Notes: generated by a model not told the origin, from the sequence alone. A DNA stretch of 56,466 bases from an uncultured Eubacteriales bacterium (GCA_934541205.1 CAKTDK010000001.1:1-56466), one strand, 5' to 3'. Shown: positions 1 to 9,807, counted from the first letter of the stretch. Made by a program: numbers and translations.

Positions 1-3000
1 CTGCTGCTGGTTTGATTGTTATATTCGTTCCTTCAATTACTGCTGATGCTATGCTGTCGTCTGCTTCTACTGTTACTTCTCCGATCGGCTCCCCGCTAGG
101 TTCGTCTGTTGGCTCATCTGTTGGTTCGTCTGTTGGCTCATCTGTTGGTTCGTCTGTTGGTTCTTGAGAATCGTCTATAACTGTTATGCTGTATTTAGAA
201 GAAATTCCGTTTGCAGTTTCAGCAATTATATCTGCTGTACCTTTTGAAAGGGCGGTTACCAAACCGTTTGCATCAACTGTAATAATTTTGCTGTCGGAAC
301 TTTTCCATTTTACGCTCTTATCTGAAGCTGTGTCAGGAATAACTTTTGCATTAAGCTGTAAAGTTTCTCCTACTTTAATTTCAGATTTTTCACCTGTAAC
401 TATAATACCGCTTTCAAGTCCTACAGCTGCAACATAAATATCTATTTTCTCTTGTAAGTCATTATACAGCAAGTCTAATCTTGCCTGATATATTGAATCT
501 TGATTCATATAACTTTTTAAAGCGCCCGCTGCATCATTAACATCCATACGTTTTTTTGTTTCTTCGGAAATTTTTTCTCCGGCTGCAACTATTTTTTCAG
601 CTGCGTCAAGAATATTTTCATAAAGAGTTTTATCGTAGCCGTATACTTCAAATTCAGTGATATATCCGCTGAAAGAAACATGATTTATATCAGTGTCTAA
701 AAGTTCCTTCTGAACATATTTAATATATCTTGCATCAATGGGATCAAATTTTATAACATCCATTGTAAGACTTCCCGGCTGACCGTTTGTAAGAGAATAT
801 ATTTTTGTCCAATCGTTATCCGCGCCGGTAGTTGATACATATATATCATAGGATTTCAGATGATTATAGAATTCAATATTAATCTGATTAATATTATGAA
901 TTTCTCCCAAATCCATAATAAGCCACTGATCTCCTTCGTTTCTTGCAAGAGACATAGAACTTGAATATTTTTGTTTAATACCGTCTGTTATAAATTTCGG
1001 AACTAATGTGCCGTCGTTTGTTAAAAGCTTTGATACGGTAATATTTCTGTTTCCAAGAGCAAGATTTTTATTTGCACGAAGGTCGTTTTCTTTTAATTCT
1101 TTTTGACTTATACGTAAATTGTCTATCATACCGTCTACTTTGTTAAACATAGTTTCACAAGGCAGAACAGATGTGGTTGAGTCATTACGCGGAGAGGATA
1201 CTGCCTGTTCCGCAGTATAGACATAAGAATCATTTACTACAAGGATGGTATCTTTTGCGTTTGATGAAATTTTTATATTAATCCATTGTTTTAATGGAAT
1301 TTTGTAATTAAATACAAAGGTATATCCGTCACGAGTAAATGCAACCTTTCCTTTGCCGTCATAGTTTATATAGAAATTACATTCGTCTCCTGAGAATAAC
1401 GTTGCGTTTTTATCATTTTTTGTATCAAGTTTTACATCAAATTCTATAGTATACGGGAAACCTACCTTGTCAAAAGGCAAAGTAATTGAACTTGTTCCGC
1501 TTAGATCAAGAACTTTATTTCCGTTATCGTCAGTTATAGTTCCGTTTGTTATTTGTGCGTCTCTTTTGTTTCCGGATTTATCGTAAGCTACTGTATTTGA
1601 ATCGTCTTCAAAATCATAGTATGCAATATCTTCACCGGAAGGCTCAAAATATACAGCCGGATTTCCGCCGGGGGCATACTGACCGAGTTTTTCAACTCTG
1701 TCAAGGAAATTTTCAGTTGTCTGACCTTCAGATGCTTCGCCGTGCCAAGTCTTTTCAGCCATTATAGCAACGCCGTTTCTGAATCTTCCGAATATATCAT
1801 ATTTGGAGAATCCGCCGCCGTCTTTATGAAGGTCGTTCCACAAAGCGAAATTTCCGCCGATTGTCTGAGGATGACCTAAAAGAGCTTTTTCGGTACCGTT
1901 TAAAGTAAAATAGTTTACTTCCCAGTGTTCATAAAGGGCTTCCAAATCAAGATAGTTTGCAAAAGCATAGTTTCCGGCAGGAACTGTATAAAGGATAGGT
2001 CCGCAGGTATTTACTATATCGTATCCCATTTCATAAAGGACTCTCCAGTCGGAAAGGTCAACCGCCCAGTAGTTTGCCTGAGCGTCGCCGGTTACTTTTG
2101 TGTAGCCGTTAAAGCCTTGTTTTCCGAAAGAACCCCAGAATCTTGCTTCATATCCGCGGCTTTTAACATGATTTATAAGACTGTTTATCCATACGCGCAT
2201 TTCTTCATTATACTTATGTGGATATTCGTCGCATCCTATATGTACAATTTTGTTTATAAATACAGGATCGTCGCCGGTTATGTATTCGTCAAAAAGATCT
2301 TTAACAAATTCAAGAGATTTTGGATTTCTGATATTTAAGTTCCAATCGTTAATCATAGGAGGAGGATTATCGATTTGTCCGAAACATCCTGAATGGGCGG
2401 GAGTATCGATTTCTGTAATTACAGTCAAACCGTAATCAAGCATTTCTTTTTGATAATTGCGGTATTCTTCTTTAGTGTAATGTTCGCCCGGAGTACTAAG
2501 TCCCGGAATATCACTTTCCAAACGGAAATAATGATATACGTTTGCAGATTCATTTATATGAACATGAATTTCATTTAATTTGTACCATGCCATATATTTT
2601 GTCATTTCTTTAAGATAATCCATCGGTATCCAAGCTCTTGCCGCGTCAAGCATGCCGCCTCTTGTTTCATATTTTGGATAGTCTCTGGCAAGACCTTTGG
2701 GAAGTTTAAGATCATCTTTTGTCTGATAAAGAATCTGTGTGATTGATATACCGCCGTAAAGAATACCTGTAAGTTCAGGAGCCTGAACGGTAGCATAATC
2801 TTCAATATTTAAATAATAGCCTTCTTTTCCAAGCTCGGATACGTTTTTATCCATAACAAGATAAATATCTCCGGCAGAAGGAGCACCTTTTTTAATGCTT
2901 ATATCAAAATTAAGCATTGTTTTGAAATATTCCTGTATCTGCTCAGCTTTGGGAAGAAGTGTATCATATTGATCTTCTTTAAGCACTATTGCGCTTGAAG

Positions 3001-3964
3001 AAGTAATATTCATATATCCTTGAGCGCCTTTCCACTCACGAAGAGATGGAAGAACATCAGGCATTTCGTTATCATTCGCTTCTTTTTTATATTTTCCCGG
3101 AATTTTAACTTCAAAATTAAAGTCACCGCCGCCTTGTACAAATTCCGGAGTTGCGATACTCTGAATTTGATACATTACGCTTACGGTTGTATCGTTAAGA
3201 GGTTCGTAAATATTTCCGTCAAGATCGATAACCTGCTGATTATCAGAACCGTATAAAGAAACTTTAAAGCCTTCAAGTTCAGGAAGGATAAGTTTTTTTC
3301 CGTCAGCCGAAATTGTGGGTGCCTTATCTTTTAAAGCGCTTACAAAATCGGGAACTTCTGGTTCTTCCTGAGTAGGAATTTCTATTTCATTATATTCTGA
3401 AGTAGGAATAACAGGATCTGTAACATCAGGTTTTGCATAAACTTCTATTTCAAAAATAGAAATATTCGGCATTGCCCCGTAAGAAGCATAGTTTCCTTCA
3501 TAGGCTTTTATTCTTATGTATCTTGTAGTAACAGTTTCCGGAATAGCTATTTTTTGAGTAAATTCCACTACTTCCTGCGTGGGATTGCATATTTGTTTTA
3601 AAACTTTCCAGTTTTCACCGTCGTCGCTTATTTCAACATTATAATCACGGGAGTTTGCAAGCTGCCATGAAATATTGATCTGACCGACTACAGTAGGCTT
3701 TTCCAAATCCACTGAGATCCATACGATATCGCTTAAAATATCTTTGTTTGAGGACCATCTGGTGTTCATATTTCCGTCTACAGCGGAGGGACTTTCAAAA
3801 TTGTAGCCTTCAAGCTCTATTCCGGAGCAATCTGTGGGCTTATTTAAAGCCAGATTGGGATTTTCATCCTCAAGTCCGAAAACGGCAAAAGGCATAGCAG
3901 AACCCATTACTGTAAATATCATTATTGCAGACATTAACAGCGCAAGAATTCGTTTTAACTTCAT
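1..3964 (-). CDS. Secreted multidomain GH20 beta-N-acetylhexosaminidase, 3' end outside window
   Basis: 1,321 codons are visible, starting at ATG 3964 behind GAAAGGAAG; the C-terminus lies beyond the left edge. A signal peptide begins MKLKRILALLMS. Order of domains by eye: discoidin-like F5/8C about 35-178, GH20 N-terminal domain about 305-421, GH20 TIM barrel about 425-720, LamG-like about 775-920, second F5/8C about 968-1105, a helical FIVAR-like stretch about 1108-1175, a Big_2 Ig-like domain about 1178-1258, then five EPTD repeats. The catalytic pair is Asp579-Glu580 in HIGCDEY; the usual family motif is HxGGDE, so Cys replaces the second Gly. GH20 enzymes remove terminal GlcNAc/GalNAc (or lacto-N-biose) by substrate-assisted catalysis, so a host-glycan or mucin role is inferred. 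The EPTD linker suggests a further wall- or S-layer-binding domain outside the window. Confidence 0.9.
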   Translation of the reverse strand, partial: MKLKRILALLMSAIMIFTVMGSAMPFAVFGLEDENPNLALNKPTDCSGIELEGYNFESPSAVDGNMNTRWSSNKDILSDIVWISVDLEKPTVVGQINISWQLANSRDYNVEISDDGENWKVLKQICNPTQEVVEFTQKIAIPETVTTRYIRIKAYEGNYASYGAMPNISIFEIEVYAKPDVTDPVIPTSEYNEIEIPTQEEPEVPDFVSALKDKAPTISADGKKLILPELEGFKVSLYGSDNQQVIDLDGNIYEPLNDTTVSVMYQIQSIATPEFVQGGGDFNFEVKIPGKYKKEANDNEMPDVLPSLREWKGAQGYMNITSSSAIVLKEDQYDTLLPKAEQIQEYFKTMLNFDISIKKGAPSAGDIYLVMDKNVSELGKEGYYLNIEDYATVQAPELTGILYGGISITQILYQTKDDLKLPKGLARDYPKYETRGGMLDAARAWIPMDYLKEMTKYMAWYKLNEIHVHINESANVYHYFRLESDIPGLSTPGEHYTKEEYRNYQKEMLDYGLTVITEIDTPAHSGCFGQIDNPPPMINDWNLNIRNPKSLEFVKDLFDEYITGDDPVFINKIVHIGCDEYPHKYNEEMRVWINSLINHVKSRGYEARFWGSFGKQGFNGYTKVTGDAQANYWAVDLSDWRVLYEMGYDIVNTCGPILYTVPAGNYAFANYLDLEALYEHWEVNYFTLNGTEKALLGHPQTIGGNFALWNDLHKDGGGFSKYDIFGRFRNGVAIMAEKTWHGEASEGQTTENFLDRVEKLGQYAPGGNPAVYFEPSGEDIAYYDFEDDSNTVAYDKSGNKRDAQITNGTITDDNGNKVLDLSGTSSITLPFDKVGFPYTIEFDVKLDTKNDKNATLFSGDECNFYINYDGKGKVAFTRDGYTFVFNYKIPLKQWINIKISSNAKDTILVVNDSYVYTAEQAVSSPRNDSTTSVLPCETMFNKVDGMIDNLRISQKELKENDLRANKNLALGNRNITVSKLLTNDGTLVPKFITDGIKQKYSSSMSLARNEGDQWLIMDLGEIHNINQINIEFYNHLKSYDIYVSTTGADNDWTKIYSLTNGQPGSLTMDVIKFDPIDARYIKYVQKELLDTDINHVSFSGYITEFEVYGYDKTLYENILDAAEKIVAAGEKISEETKKRMDVNDAAGALKSYMNQDSIYQARLDLLYNDLQEKIDIYVAAVGLESGIIVTGEKSEIKVGETLQLNAKVIPDTASDKSVKWKSSDSKIITVDANGLVTALSKGTADIIAETANGISSKYSITVIDDSQEPTDEPTDEPTDEPTDEPTDEPSGEPIGEVTVEADDSIASAVIEGTNITIKPAA

Positions 3965-4240
3965 AATAATCTTCCTTTCATTTTTTTGTCTTTAACAATA
4001 ATTTACATTTTAATATGCTTATTTTTACTCACATTATTAAAAAGTAAAAAATTGATATAAAAACCATTCATATATACTAATATACCTTAGATTTAACTTT
4101 ATTACAACAATTTTTAAAATAAAATGTTATACAAAATTAACAAGATTATTTTGTGCATTATAACTATAATTAACATTAGTTTATAAAAAATTTACCATTT
4201 TTTTAGATTGTTATGTAAACTAATTTTGAAGTATAAAAAC
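3965..4240 (-). other. AT-rich leader/promoter region of the GH20 gene
   Basis: About 275 bases between the GH20 start and the feoB terminator. It is very AT-rich, with a clear ribosome binding site (GAAAGGAAG, minus strand) just before the GH20 ATG. I see no coding potential and cannot choose one sigma-A promoter with confidence among many TATA-like stretches. Confidence 0.5.
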
Positions 4241-4271
4241 GCAGAAGATAAAATTTTTTTATCTTCTGCGT
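4241..4271 (-). terminator. Rho-independent terminator after feoB
   Basis: Perfect inverted repeat CGCAGAAGATAAAA / TTTTATCTTCTGCG, followed on the minus strand by TTTTTATA. It starts 8 bases past the feoB stop. Confidence 0.85.
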
Positions 4272-4279
4272 ATAAATTT

Positions 4280-6406
4280 TTAAAATATTAATGATAAAAG
4301 ACGGGCGCTGTTTGCAAAAACAAAACATACTATAATTCCGATAACGGTAGGAACGGCGAAGGAGACAAAGGTCCATTTCCAGCTTTGAGTTTCTTTTTTT
4401 ATTGTCAGACATGATGTGGAACAGGGCCAGTGCATAAGTGAAAACAGCATTGTTGATATTGCGGTAATCCAGGTCCAGCCGTTTGCCACAAGAAGATTTT
4501 TAAGCTCAAAAAGATTTTCCATTTCTATTAAAGTGCCTTCGCTCAGATAAGCCATAATAATTATTGGAATAACTATTTCATTTGCCGGAAAGCCTAAAAT
4601 AAATGCAAGAATTATTGTTCCGTCCATACCTAAAAGTTTTCCAAAGGGATCTAAAAATGACGATACATGATTTAAAAGAGATATATCACCGATATCTATA
4701 TTGGCCATAAGCCATATTATAAGCCCGGCAGGAGCAGCAACACATACAGCCCTTCCAAGTACATATATGGTTCTGTCCAAAATAGAGCGTACAATTACCT
4801 TTCCTATCTGAGGTCTTCTGTAGGGAGGAAGTTCAAGAGCAAAAGAGGAGGGAACTCCTTTCAACAATGTTTTGGAAAGCCATTTTGATACCCAAAAAGT
4901 CATCATTACTCCTAAAAGTATAATACCTGTCAGCATTACCGGAGCCATAATACTGTTAAGAGGGAAAATAAACATTCCGGTAAAAAACATTGTAATTATT
5001 GCAATCAGAGTAGGAAATCTGCCGTTGCAGGGAACAAAATTATTGGTAATAATGGCAATAAGCCTTTCTCTCGGAGAATCAATAATACGGCATCCTACAA
5101 TACCGGCTGCATTGCAGCCAAGGCCCATGCACATTGTAAGGCTTTGTTTGCCGCAGGCGTTTGCTTTTTTGAATTTGTTGTCAAGATTAAACGCTACCCG
5201 AGGAAGATATCCGAAATCTTCAAGCAGAGTAAAAAGAGGAAAAAATATTGCCATAGGAGGCAGCATAACGGAAACCACCCATGCTACAACTCTGTAAACT
5301 CCCAAAACCAGTACCCCGGTAATAAAATCAGGGGCGTTTATAAATTCAAAAAATTCCACAAGCTTATCTTGAATATAAAAGAGTCCCTGAGATAAAAGCT
5401 GAGAGGGGTAGTTGGCGCCTTGTATAGTCAGATAAAAAATTCCTGTTAAAAGCAAAAGCATTATAGGAATTCCTGTTTTTTTTGAAGTAAGGATTTTATC
5501 AAGCTTTCTGTCTCTTTCATTGTAGTTTATTTTATTGAAAAATACACACTCATTGCAGATTGCTTCGCTGTTCATTACAATACATGATACAATCATTTCT
5601 CTAAGCTTTGATTTTTCTATGTTATTTTCTTTTAGAAAATCTTCGGCAAGTTTTTTTGATTTTGATATTTCTTCATTGTCAAGAAGGCTATAGCCCAAAA
5701 ATTTTGTCATGGCATCAAAAAGCTTTTCATCAAAATCCAAAAGTCTCAGCGTTACCCATCTTGAATCGAGGGAATCTTTCAATACGTTTTTTACGGCAGG
5801 TTCAAGTATAGAAACAGCATCTTCTATAACTTTTGTATATTTTACTTTAAAAGGAAAGGAGGATTGTTTTTTAGACGAAGCTTCTTCTATTTTATTTAAT
5901 AAATTTACAAGACTTTTTTTCTTTCTTGCCTGAGTAAATACTACGGGAATTTTTAAAAGCTCTTCAAGTTTTTCCTTGTCTATAGTTATGTTTTTTTTCT
6001 TGACTTCATCAATAAGATTTATACATAATACGGCGTTTTTGGTAATTTCCATTGTTTGAAGAACAAGATTTAAATTTCTTTCAAGACAGGTTCCGTCGCA
6101 TACTACAACGGTACAGTCGCTTTTTGAAAAACAAATAAAATCTCTTGCGCATTCTTCTTCAGCAGAATGAGCCATAAGAGAATATGTACCGGGCAAATCC
6201 ACTACGGTATAATTAATGCCGTTATGACTGTATCTGCCCTGAGCGTTTGTTACGGTTTTTCCCGGCCAGTTTCCCGTGTGCTGATGAAGACCGGTAATAC
6301 CATTAAAAACAGTGCTTTTTCCTACGTTTGGATTTCCTGCAAGAGCGATTACTTTATCTGTGGTTTTTTCTTTTAAAATAAAGCTGTCAAATTCAAGTTT
6401 TTCCAT
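4280..6406 (-). CDS. feoB: Ferrous iron transporter FeoB
   Basis: A 708-aa Fe(II) uptake permease. The N-terminal G-domain shows the P-loop GNPNVGKST (residues 24-32) and the G3 motif DLPGTYSL; a helical GDI-like spacer follows, then a polytopic membrane domain from about residue 315 with several long hydrophobic segments and the Gate motifs typical of FeoB. Length is normal for the family. It lies 25 bases downstream of feoA, so the two form an operon, opposite a DtxR-type regulator. Low intracellular Fe(II) probably derepresses it. No FeoC is visible. Confidence 0.96.
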   Translation of the reverse strand: MEKLEFDSFILKEKTTDKVIALAGNPNVGKSTVFNGITGLHQHTGNWPGKTVTNAQGRYSHNGINYTVVDLPGTYSLMAHSAEEECARDFICFSKSDCTVVVCDGTCLERNLNLVLQTMEITKNAVLCINLIDEVKKKNITIDKEKLEELLKIPVVFTQARKKKSLVNLLNKIEEASSKKQSSFPFKVKYTKVIEDAVSILEPAVKNVLKDSLDSRWVTLRLLDFDEKLFDAMTKFLGYSLLDNEEISKSKKLAEDFLKENNIEKSKLREMIVSCIVMNSEAICNECVFFNKINYNERDRKLDKILTSKKTGIPIMLLLLTGIFYLTIQGANYPSQLLSQGLFYIQDKLVEFFEFINAPDFITGVLVLGVYRVVAWVVSVMLPPMAIFFPLFTLLEDFGYLPRVAFNLDNKFKKANACGKQSLTMCMGLGCNAAGIVGCRIIDSPRERLIAIITNNFVPCNGRFPTLIAIITMFFTGMFIFPLNSIMAPVMLTGIILLGVMMTFWVSKWLSKTLLKGVPSSFALELPPYRRPQIGKVIVRSILDRTIYVLGRAVCVAAPAGLIIWLMANIDIGDISLLNHVSSFLDPFGKLLGMDGTIILAFILGFPANEIVIPIIIMAYLSEGTLIEMENLFELKNLLVANGWTWITAISTMLFSLMHWPCSTSCLTIKKETQSWKWTFVSFAVPTVIGIIVCFVFANSARLLSLIF

Positions 6407-6431
6407 AGATTTTTCCTTTCTTTCACAGATA

Positions 6432-6665
6432 TTAATTAAATGCTATTTTTATTTTCGAAGAGTCTTCGCTTCGAAGTGCGATTACAGTGCCTCGTATAAG
6501 ATAGGCTACAGGATCTCCGAAAGGACTTTTCTGAAGGCATTTTACTTTTGTGTTTTTAATAAGACCCATATCATGAAGCCTTCTTTTTGTATTAAGACTT
6601 GCATTAACTTCAGAAACAATACAGCTTTGACCTTCTTTTAAAGTATTTAATGATTTATTTGACAT
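6432..6665 (-). CDS. feoA: FeoA-domain protein
   Basis: About 77 aa, an SH3-like FeoA domain with the typical core RRLHDMGLIKNTKV and a C-terminal IRGTVIALR strand. FeoA is a small cytosolic partner thought to bind FeoB. I prefer ATG 6665 because AAAGGGTG stands about 9 bases upstream; an in-frame GTG at 6677 would sit too close to that site. First gene of feoAB. Confidence 0.9.
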   Translation of the reverse strand: MSNKSLNTLKEGQSCIVSEVNASLNTKRRLHDMGLIKNTKVKCLQKSPFGDPVAYLIRGTVIALRSEDSSKIKIAFN

Positions 6666-6697
6666 AAAATTATTCACCCTTTAATAAAATTAGTATA

Positions 6698-6714
6698 AGG
6701 AAACTATCTTTCCT
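6698..6714. promoter_or_regulatory. Candidate metal-regulator operator between feoA and dtxR-like gene
   Basis: Perfect dyad AGGAAA-ctatc-TTTCCT (6-5-6) in the divergent intergenic region, flanked by A/T tracts. Position and symmetry suit binding by the neighbouring DtxR-type dimer to control both directions. The sequence is not the classical DtxR/IdeR box, so the assignment is inference. Confidence 0.5.
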
Positions 6715-6774
6715 AAAACCATAATATTCAAAAATCTGCCGTATGGTTACAAAAATATATTTGGAGATGATAAA

Positions 6775-7194
6775 ATGGAGGAAAAATTTTATACGTTAAA
6801 AGGATATAATATGAAAAAAGAAACAAATCTTACAAATTCCATGGAAGATTATTTAGAAATGATTTGCCGTCTTATGGATGATAAAAGATATATAAGAGTT
6901 AATTCTCTTGCGGAAAAACTTAATGTAAAACCTTCTTCAGCATCAAAGATGGTGTTGAAATTAAAAGAGCGGGGGTATGTATATTTTGAAAAATACGGAG
7001 TTGTAATGCTTACCGAAAAAGGCAGAGAACAAGGTAAATATCTTTTATACCGTCATGATATTCTTCATAAGTTTTTTTGTCTTGTGAATAAGTCTGAAAA
7101 TGAGCTTGAACAAGTTGAGCAAATAGAACACTTTATAAATCGGGACACAATAGAAAATATAGAAAGATTTATGGAAAGTTATAGTGAACAATAA
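6775..7194 (+). CDS. DtxR/MntR-family metal-dependent regulator
   Basis: Up to 139 aa. An N-terminal winged helix (SMEDYLEMICRL, then recognition region NVKPSSASKMVLKLKERGYV) is followed by a dimerisation region with YRHDILHKFF and QIEHF, where family members place metal ligands. It is divergent from feoAB and the obvious candidate Fe-responsive repressor of that operon. Two starts are plausible: ATG 6775 (behind TTTGGAGATG) and ATG 6811 (behind AAAGGA, giving MKKETNLTN); the second fits the family length better. No C-terminal FeoA/SH3 domain is present, as in short MntR-type members. Confidence 0.9.
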   Translation: MEEKFYTLKGYNMKKETNLTNSMEDYLEMICRLMDDKRYIRVNSLAEKLNVKPSSASKMVLKLKERGYVYFEKYGVVMLTEKGREQGKYLLYRHDILHKFFCLVNKSENELEQVEQIEHFINRDTIENIERFMESYSEQ

Positions 7195-7197
7195 AAA

Positions 7198-7230
7198 AAT
7201 TCTTCTGCAATATTGCAGAAGAATTTTTTT
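7198..7230 (+). terminator. Rho-independent terminator after the DtxR-type gene
   Basis: 13-bp stem from AATTCTTCTGCAA and TTGCAGAAGAATT, followed by a run of T, right after the stop codon. Confidence 0.88.
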
Positions 7231-7355
7231 ATGTGAAAGTTTTTTGTATTAAATCGGATGATGTTATAACAGGTTTTCAATAATTATATTATGGGATAAA
7301 TTAATTTAATAAGGTTTGTCATAAAGAATATGCTTAATATGATATCAGTAAAAGT

Positions 7356-8510
7356 TTATTTGTCATTTGTTATATATTGTTTTACGGCAAATACAAATTG
7401 GTCGGCTTCTCTTACAGTGTTGAAAGGACCGAAGCTTACCCGTATAGTTCCCTCGGGAAGGGTTCCGATTTTTTTATGAGCAAGGGGTGAGCAATGAAGT
7501 CCGCTTCTAACACATATATTTTTTGAATCTAAAAAGCCTGATACATCGGAAGGATGAGAGCCTTTTATATTAAAACTTAAAACTCCGACATAATCTTCTT
7601 TTGGAAAAGGAGTATATAATATAATCTTGTCAGAAATATTTGAAAGAGAATTATATACTCTTTGACACAAAGACAACTCATATAAACCTATTTTTTCTAT
7701 AGTTTGATTTTTTATATATTCTATACCGCTGTTAATGCTTAAAATTCCGGGAACATTTAAGGTTCCGGCTTCACACCTGTCAGGTAAAAAAGGCGGCATT
7801 TCCCTGTCCATGGAGCTTCCTCCGGTACCGCCTTCCACAAGAGTATCTATTTTAAGCTTGTCATTATTGACAATCATTACACCGGTTCCCATAAGAGACA
7901 ATAATCCTTTATGAGGTGAAAAACAAAGTACATCTATATTGCATTTATTCATGTTTATATCTAATTTTCCAACGCTTTGACAGGCATCTACAATAAACAG
8001 ACATTTGTACTTTTTACATATTTGACCCATTTCAAATATAGGAAGAATTCTGCCTATAACATTTGAAGCATGAAGTGTTATAACTACGTCAATATCATTT
8101 TTTATTTGATTTTCAAAGTTTTTTATAGTTGCTTCATTATCGTTAAGGTCGGTTTCAAATGTAAAAAGTTCTATGCCTATTTTTTGTTTTAATTTCATTA
8201 AAGGCCTGTATACCGCATTATGTTCCAAATCCGATATTAAAACACGCTGTCCGGGTTTTATAACCCCTTTTATAACAGTATTCAGTAAATATGTGGCGTT
8301 TAAAGAAAATACTACGTTTTCTTCGTTTTCTATATGAAATAAATCTGCAAGATTTTTTCTTGTTCGATATAGCATTTCTGTGGACTTCAAGGCAAATTTA
8401 TAAGCGCTGCGTCCGGGGTTTGCTCCGTATTCTGTTATACCTTTTGACATAAATACTGGAAGATTTGCAGGCTTTGGCCATGAAGTTGCACCATTGTCAA
8501 GATATATCAT
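7356..8510 (-). CDS. Cysteine desulfurase-family PLP enzyme (class V aminotransferase fold)
   Basis: About 384 aa starting MIYLDNGATSWPKP, the usual opening of this group. A PLP lysine is seen in SPHKGLL and the catalytic cysteine in RSGLHCSPLAH. Such enzymes move sulfur (or selenium) from cysteine to an active-site persulfide. ATG 8510 is preferred over GTG 8525 because homologues begin at this MIYLDN motif; the AAGGGAG site is unusually close. It lies 33 bases after a DUF3343 gene on the same strand, a common Firmicutes pairing suggesting a dedicated S/Se relay. No iscU or suf genes are nearby, so general Fe-S assembly is not implied. Confidence 0.9.
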   Translation of the reverse strand: MIYLDNGATSWPKPANLPVFMSKGITEYGANPGRSAYKFALKSTEMLYRTRKNLADLFHIENEENVVFSLNATYLLNTVIKGVIKPGQRVLISDLEHNAVYRPLMKLKQKIGIELFTFETDLNDNEATIKNFENQIKNDIDVVITLHASNVIGRILPIFEMGQICKKYKCLFIVDACQSVGKLDINMNKCNIDVLCFSPHKGLLSLMGTGVMIVNNDKLKIDTLVEGGTGGSSMDREMPPFLPDRCEAGTLNVPGILSINSGIEYIKNQTIEKIGLYELSLCQRVYNSLSNISDKIILYTPFPKEDYVGVLSFNIKGSHPSDVSGFLDSKNICVRSGLHCSPLAHKKIGTLPEGTIRVSFGPFNTVREADQFVFAVKQYITNDK

Positions 8511-8543
8511 TTTCTCCCTTCTCACTTTTGTTTTTATAAGTTT

Positions 8544-8738
8544 TTAAATAAAGTCGACATTATTTATTCTTAAAATATTTGTTATTTCTCTTCTTTTATT
8601 AGAGGGAACGGCAATACAAAATCCGCATCCTTGGTCGGTATGACATTTAATTACGTTTACGTTTGTATATGAGTTCATCTCTAAAATCTTTTTTGCCTTC
8701 AAGGCATGATTCATTGAAAGAAATGTAATTTGTTCCAT
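8544..8738 (-). CDS. DUF3343 protein (putative Se/S carrier-like)
   Basis: 64 aa. Small alpha/beta protein with the family signature CHTDQGCGFCIAV, holding two Cys residues before and within a short strand. DUF3343 proteins are described as possible sulfur or selenium carriers and often sit beside a cysteine desulfurase, as here. GAGG is placed properly before ATG 8738. Function is inferred from context only. Confidence 0.8.
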   Translation of the reverse strand: MEQITFLSMNHALKAKKILEMNSYTNVNVIKCHTDQGCGFCIAVPSNKRREITNILRINNVDFI

Positions 8739-8806
8739 ACATTAATACCTCAAAAAAATTATTTCTTTTTATTCTATGCCGTAATATTTTTTCTGTTACA
8801 TAATAA

Positions 8807-8843
8807 AAAAGTAATGAAAATAAATTTTATTTTCATTACTTTT
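8807..8843 (-). terminator. Terminator after the phosphotransferase gene
   Basis: AT-rich inverted repeat built on AAAAGTAATGAAAATAAA and its complement, lying just past the phosphotransferase stop on the minus strand with T-rich flank. Confidence 0.7.
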
Positions 8844-8847
8844 ATTT

Positions 8848-9807
8848 TTATAATAATATTTTATCTGCAAAGTTTATTCGTTCTTTAATCCAGTTATCGC
8901 TTAAAAAATCATTTATTCTTTTACTGCTTACATAATCGGGGAAATCGTCAATAAATTCGCAAATATAATGAAAAAACATATAATAACAAAAAAATGCCAG
9001 CCGTTCCGGCAAAATTGTATAATTGATATTGTTTTGTTTAAGGGTTTTATTAAATAACTTTGTTGCCCAGTCATGACAGCACATAACCCATGCGTCGCGT
9101 TCAATAGGAGCGTACATAACTTCATCCCAGTCAATGATATAGTTTTTATTATTTCCGACAAAAAAATTCCCCCCTGCATCTCCATGAGTAATATAAAAGT
9201 TCGGTTTATTTTTATCGCATATCACAGATATTTTGGACAGTTGTAAAGCACAGTGCGATAAAAGGCTACTGTGATTTTCAAAAATCGAGTTAATTTCTTG
9301 TATTTGTTCATTTGGAAAAGCATTTTTGAGCTTTTCTCGTTTTTTATAAAATTTATTTGCTATGCTGTCAGAAAATTCAATTCTAGGAATATTAAAACCT
9401 TCTTTTGTTAATGAATATATTTGGCATAACATTTGATATTCAAAAATTTTAGTATCGTCTGTTTCTATATTTTGACCTTGAATCCATTCAAATACGCATA
9501 AAATGGCTGAATTAAAGATTGAATAAAGCTTTCCGTTTTGAGTTTTGATAATTTTATTAATAAAGTCTACACCGTTATTATATAAATAGTCAATGACCGT
9601 CAAACTGTTTTGAAACAGTGTCTGGTGGCGAGTTACATAATCTAATTTAATAAAATAAAGACCGTTTTTTGCTTTAAGTTTCCATGTTTCTCCATAATAT
9701 CCACGCTCAGCCGGCGAAATATCGATAGCTTTGATAAAATATTTTTCATAAATGAAATTTTTAAGACAAGTTATATATTCATTATCATGGTAAGTATTTC
9801 CTCTCAT
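8848..9807 (-). CDS. APH/choline-kinase-like phosphotransferase
   Basis: 319 aa. The kinase-like fold is shown by the Brenner-type motif THGDAGGNF and the metal-binding IDWDE about 15 residues later; an N-terminal lobe has YFIKLDY (ATP-binding Lys). Members phosphorylate small hydroxyl substrates such as aminoglycosides, homoserine, choline or macrolides; the substrate cannot be told from sequence. AAAGGAG precedes ATG 9807. Monocistronic, with its own terminator. Confidence 0.8.
   Translation of the reverse strand: MRGNTYHDNEYITCLKNFIYEKYFIKAIDISPAERGYYGETWKLKAKNGLYFIKLDYVTRHQTLFQNSLTVIDYLYNNGVDFINKIIKTQNGKLYSIFNSAILCVFEWIQGQNIETDDTKIFEYQMLCQIYSLTKEGFNIPRIEFSDSIANKFYKKREKLKNAFPNEQIQEINSIFENHSSLLSHCALQLSKISVICDKNKPNFYITHGDAGGNFFVGNNKNYIIDWDEVMYAPIERDAWVMCCHDWATKLFNKTLKQNNINYTILPERLAFFCYYMFFHYICEFIDDFPDYVSSKRINDFLSDNWIKERINFADKILL

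Noticed and set aside
1546..3256. Several plus-strand open frames across the GH20 gene
   Set aside because: The minus strand carries one continuous frame with clear family motifs; the others are shadows.
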